Positions 61,678-64,000 of a stretch of DNA of 64,000 nucleotides are shown here, in pieces. Source of the DNA: Nitrosomonas sp. (GTDB taxonomy: Bacteria > Pseudomonadota > Gammaproteobacteria > Burkholderiales > Nitrosomonadaceae). Both the position numbers and the translations under genes were made by a program. The notes under the pieces were generated by a model. The model saw only the letters and a list, made by a program, of their open reading frames with translations. It did no database searches and was not told the DNA's origin. The stretch covers positions 186,001 to 250,000 of the forward strand of contig JAMXAG010000002.1 in the NCBI GenBank assembly GCA_024281675.1. Reading direction: 5' to 3'. Every line of letters begins with the position of its first letter. Position 1 is the stretch's first letter.

Positions 61678-63417
61678 TCATAGCCCGAATCTCGACGCTT
61701 TGAGTTCCCTATCCGCACGCTGCCAAGTTTGTTCAAACCTTTCCTTAACAATTGCCGCACGTTCAGTTTTGTTTTGTGCGGTCAACGCTTGCATGAGTCC
61801 GAAAAGTGCCCAGCCATTGTTACGAATGCGTTTTAAGTCTTCCCAATAAACGGTTTCTGCTTCATTGGCGCGGCCAGCTTTTAACAAAATGGCGCCGAGT
61901 GCCAAGCGTGGTGGGAAATGAAACTCAGGGGGTTCGGTGTACAACAACGCATCGTCCAATCGAACCGCTTTATCGAGATGTAAAATTGCTTGGTCAAATT
62001 GGTTTTTTGCCGCGGCAATTTCTCCAGCGAGTACTTCCGACGCTATGTGAAGAATATTGCTAGCGGAATTCATTGAAATCACCCGATCGTTTTTCGAAAG
62101 CTGGTTTAGAAAGTTGCGTAATTTTGCTAGTTCCTGTTCGGCTTGTTTTGTTTGATGGGTTGCGACCCATGCAAGCCCTCTGACATAGTGCCAGCTACCC
62201 GTTAAAAAAGCATTGGAAGCAGGTGGCGCAGGTTCTTGCAAAATTTCTTGCCAGTGGCCAAACCGTGCTAACGCCCAGTAAGGTGTGACTCGGAACAATG
62301 CAGTGATGGGCATTTCACTCAGCATGGCATCATCAACTTTGCTGGCTGTTTTGCGCGCAGCTTCAATGGCCAATTTACTTTGCCCATCGAGTGTTGCCGC
62401 ATGCCAAAGAAAATGGATATTATGAGGATGATAGACGCTTGGATAGACACCTTTTTCAAGACATTGAGCGAGATAATTCTCATCGACAGCAATGGCCATT
62501 TGGTTGCTTTTGATGGCGTCTGCATAGCGCCCAACTCGTTGATAAATATGTGATGCCATATGCACCAAATGTCCTGCTTCCGGTACCAATGACAATAGGG
62601 TGTCGGCGGATTGTTCAGCTTTTTCAGGATTCTTGGTCGACTCCATCAAGTGAATATGCACGTGCAATGCACCTGGATGTTTTGGATTCACTGTTAGAAT
62701 TTGCTCAGTAACACCCACGATTTCAGCGATTCCTTCGTAAGGTGTGTCATCAGGCATCCAATAGCCCCACGGGCGTAAATCCATTACCGCTTCGACAAAT
62801 AATATTGCAATATCTTGGTCATCCGGGAATCGTTGATGAGTTTCACGCATAGCTTGTGCATAGGCTTTATTGTTCGTTGTCCGATCCTTGGCGTGACCTG
62901 TATAACGTTTTTCTAAAGCATTGATCAGCGCTTGCTCACGTGGTGATATATTTTGTATCAAAGATTTAGCTTGCTGCACCAATGTATGGGCTTGTATTTC
63001 CAAGGTGGCATCCATTTCTGCATTAATATTGGGGCCTAATACCAGAGCTTGCCCCCAGTAGGCCATCGCAAGATTGGGATCAAGCTTCGCAGCCTCTCGG
63101 AAAGCACGTCCCGCTTCAGCGTGGTTAAATCCATACGAAAGATTCAATCCCTGATTCATATATCGCTGTGCATCGCGGTTGTTCGTGGATACAGGAAAAG
63201 AATGCTCTCCTAGTCGATATAATTTTGCAGCAAATGGTTCATCTGAGCCCGCGGCCTTTGCATCCGATATAACGTGCTGGTGTGTGTTGTCTATTATTTG
63301 CGATTTTTCGGATGGATTGGCTGAAATGGTGTCATTTGTGATTGCGCAGGATTGTAGTAAAACGCTTATCGTCAGCGCTAAATAGATTTCTGTAGATTGA
63401 ATATTCCTCAACGGCAT
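61678..63417 (-). CDS. Large TPR lipoprotein
   Basis: A 579-residue protein from the ATG at 63417, supported by AGGGGA upstream and by a lipoprotein signal (IYLALTISVLLQSC, Cys near residue 23). The frame runs to 63492 without a ribosome site. Tetratricopeptide-type helical repeats are visible, for example GFNHAEAGRAFREAAKLDPN near 98 and MAYWGQALVLGPN, and again near 470-530. The family resembles TPR proteins with MAYWG-type blocks of unknown function. It probably acts as a membrane-anchored scaffold in the envelope. Confidence 0.82.
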   Translation of the reverse strand: MPLRNIQSTEIYLALTISVLLQSCAITNDTISANPSEKSQIIDNTHQHVISDAKAAGSDEPFAAKLYRLGEHSFPVSTNNRDAQRYMNQGLNLSYGFNHAEAGRAFREAAKLDPNLAMAYWGQALVLGPNINAEMDATLEIQAHTLVQQAKSLIQNISPREQALINALEKRYTGHAKDRTTNNKAYAQAMRETHQRFPDDQDIAILFVEAVMDLRPWGYWMPDDTPYEGIAEIVGVTEQILTVNPKHPGALHVHIHLMESTKNPEKAEQSADTLLSLVPEAGHLVHMASHIYQRVGRYADAIKSNQMAIAVDENYLAQCLEKGVYPSVYHPHNIHFLWHAATLDGQSKLAIEAARKTASKVDDAMLSEMPITALFRVTPYWALARFGHWQEILQEPAPPASNAFLTGSWHYVRGLAWVATHQTKQAEQELAKLRNFLNQLSKNDRVISMNSASNILHIASEVLAGEIAAAKNQFDQAILHLDKAVRLDDALLYTEPPEFHFPPRLALGAILLKAGRANEAETVYWEDLKRIRNNGWALFGLMQALTAQNKTERAAIVKERFEQTWQRADRELKASRFGL

Positions 63418-63706
63418 GTATTTCCCCTTTGCTTTTACAATTTGCTGCGTGAAGTAAAGAACATACAAGCCCTTCTCCGTGAATTGCAGCATTAATGAAT
63501 TTGGATTTATATTTTATAATTTTCAATTATCTTCAATAAGATAACTAGATTTGATCAATTTCTTGAGAGATCATTATTGATACATGGGCTTCAATGAAGA
63601 TCAGCAAAATTTGATTAAGATCAAGAATGCATATAGCAGAATTCAGTATCGTGTGTTGACCTTGATAAAAAAATTTAATTTTAAATAACAAATATGAAGG
63701 ATTTAT

Positions 63707-63901
63707 ATGAACATTAAACATTTGTTGATCGTATCGTCTGTAGTGATCGTCGTGGTTGCTTGTGGCGGTAGACCGACAGCGCCTGAAACACCTGATCCCG
63801 ATGCTTATGGAAAAACCATCCAGCCTTTCCATCAAATCCCTTCAGGTGATCAAGAAGGTGGAGGCAAGGCCCGATCTACAGAAGAGAAATCAAACTACTA
63901 A
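63707..63901 (+). CDS. Small lipoprotein, unknown
   Basis: A 64-residue protein with a lipoprotein signal (MNIKHLLIVSSVVIVVVACG) whose lipobox cysteine is residue 19. The remainder is short and polar (PTAPETPDPDAYG and so on). AAGGAT lies just upstream of the ATG. Two hairpins follow the stop codon. No family recognised. Confidence 0.75.
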   Translation: MNIKHLLIVSSVVIVVVACGGRPTAPETPDPDAYGKTIQPFHQIPSGDQEGGGKARSTEEKSNY

Positions 63902-63921
63902 AGCTTGTACAGGTTTCATTG

Positions 63922-63941
63922 AGCTCAGCATTGAGCTTTTT
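63922..63941 (+). terminator. Intrinsic terminator after the small lipoprotein
   Basis: A 6-bp stem (AGCTCA / TGAGCT) with a 4-nt loop is followed directly by four T, 20 bp past the lipoprotein stop. It is a short but well-formed terminator. Confidence 0.7.
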
Positions 63942-63942
63942 A

Positions 63943-63985
63943 GTGCTCTATAATCGGAACAGTCGGTGAACTGATTATAGAGCAC
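63943..63985. repeat. Large inverted repeat at window edge
   Basis: GTGCTCTATAATC at 63943-63955 pairs perfectly with 63973-63985 across a 17-nt loop, followed by ATTTTT on the plus strand. It may be a second terminator, or a bidirectional one shared with a gene beyond the window. Confidence 0.6.
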
Positions 63986-64000
63986 ATTTTTAAATTCCAG

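Noticed and set aside
63545-63835. Minus-strand 96-codon frame opposite the small lipoprotein
   Set aside because: It runs antisense to a lipoprotein with a proper lipobox and ribosome site; the antisense frame has neither.

Overview
This window looks like chromosomal DNA of a betaproteobacterium, most plausibly an ammonia oxidiser of the Nitrosomonas type. The basis is the family resemblance of the housekeeping proteins, a complete norCBQD nitric oxide reductase operon, and a malate-CoA ligase/malyl-CoA lyase cluster beside an otherwise streamlined gene set. The species was not established, since no rRNA is present. Coding density is high and base composition is AT-leaning, except for a clearly GC-richer block at about 54.85-59.4 kb.

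Layout. 0-5 kb: a TIGR03032-family protein, a YqhA-type membrane protein, and an operon for cleaving or making malyl-CoA (mcl, mtkA, mtkB). 5.3-11.5 kb: an ADP-ribosylglycohydrolase, a Trm112-like protein, and the chromosome-partition block parB-parA-rsmG-mnmG, followed by a perfect parS palindrome and a rhodanese. 11.5-16.5 kb: an unstable segment. It holds the 3' remnant of a TIR-HEAT gene, an IS3-type transposase remnant split by a decayed IS5-type element with a 9-bp target duplication, an FMN glutamate-synthase-like protein, and the intact TIR-HEAT gene. 16.6-23.1 kb: an outer-membrane barrel protein, uppP, thiC with its TPP riboswitch, a Pcm-like methyltransferase and a TolC-family protein. 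23.1-27.8 kb: norCBQD. 28-36 kb: a giant MscS-type channel, a PIN-PhoH protein, RNase P RNA, pcnB-folK and a histidine-rich secreted protein. 36-44.3 kb: gyrB, dnaN and dnaA, with a probable replication origin in the dnaA-dnaN spacer, then panC-panB. 44.4-53.2 kb: yaaA, an sdhC-sdhD-sdhA cluster with no sdhB in the window, envelope proteins, a GIDE/LemA pair and a CruF-like membrane protein.

53.4-59.4 kb is the most interesting region. It reads TIR protein, MoxR-type AAA ATPase, a vWA-like protein fused to a formylglycine-generating-enzyme-like (C-type lectin fold) domain, then a second stand-alone copy of that domain. This resembles the MoxR/vWA ternary conflict systems. The two lectin-fold domains are nearly identical over about 290 bp. 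Over their last 35 codons they become a mosaic of nucleotide-identical codons and wholly replaced codons, the pattern expected of diversity-generating-retroelement variable regions. No reverse transcriptase or template repeat was found in the window.

59.4-64 kb: a small secreted protein, a tyrosinase with two pre-peptidase C-terminal domains, a large TPR lipoprotein and a small lipoprotein.

Identifications rest on reading the translated sequences and recalling families. No database search or computed alignment was run.
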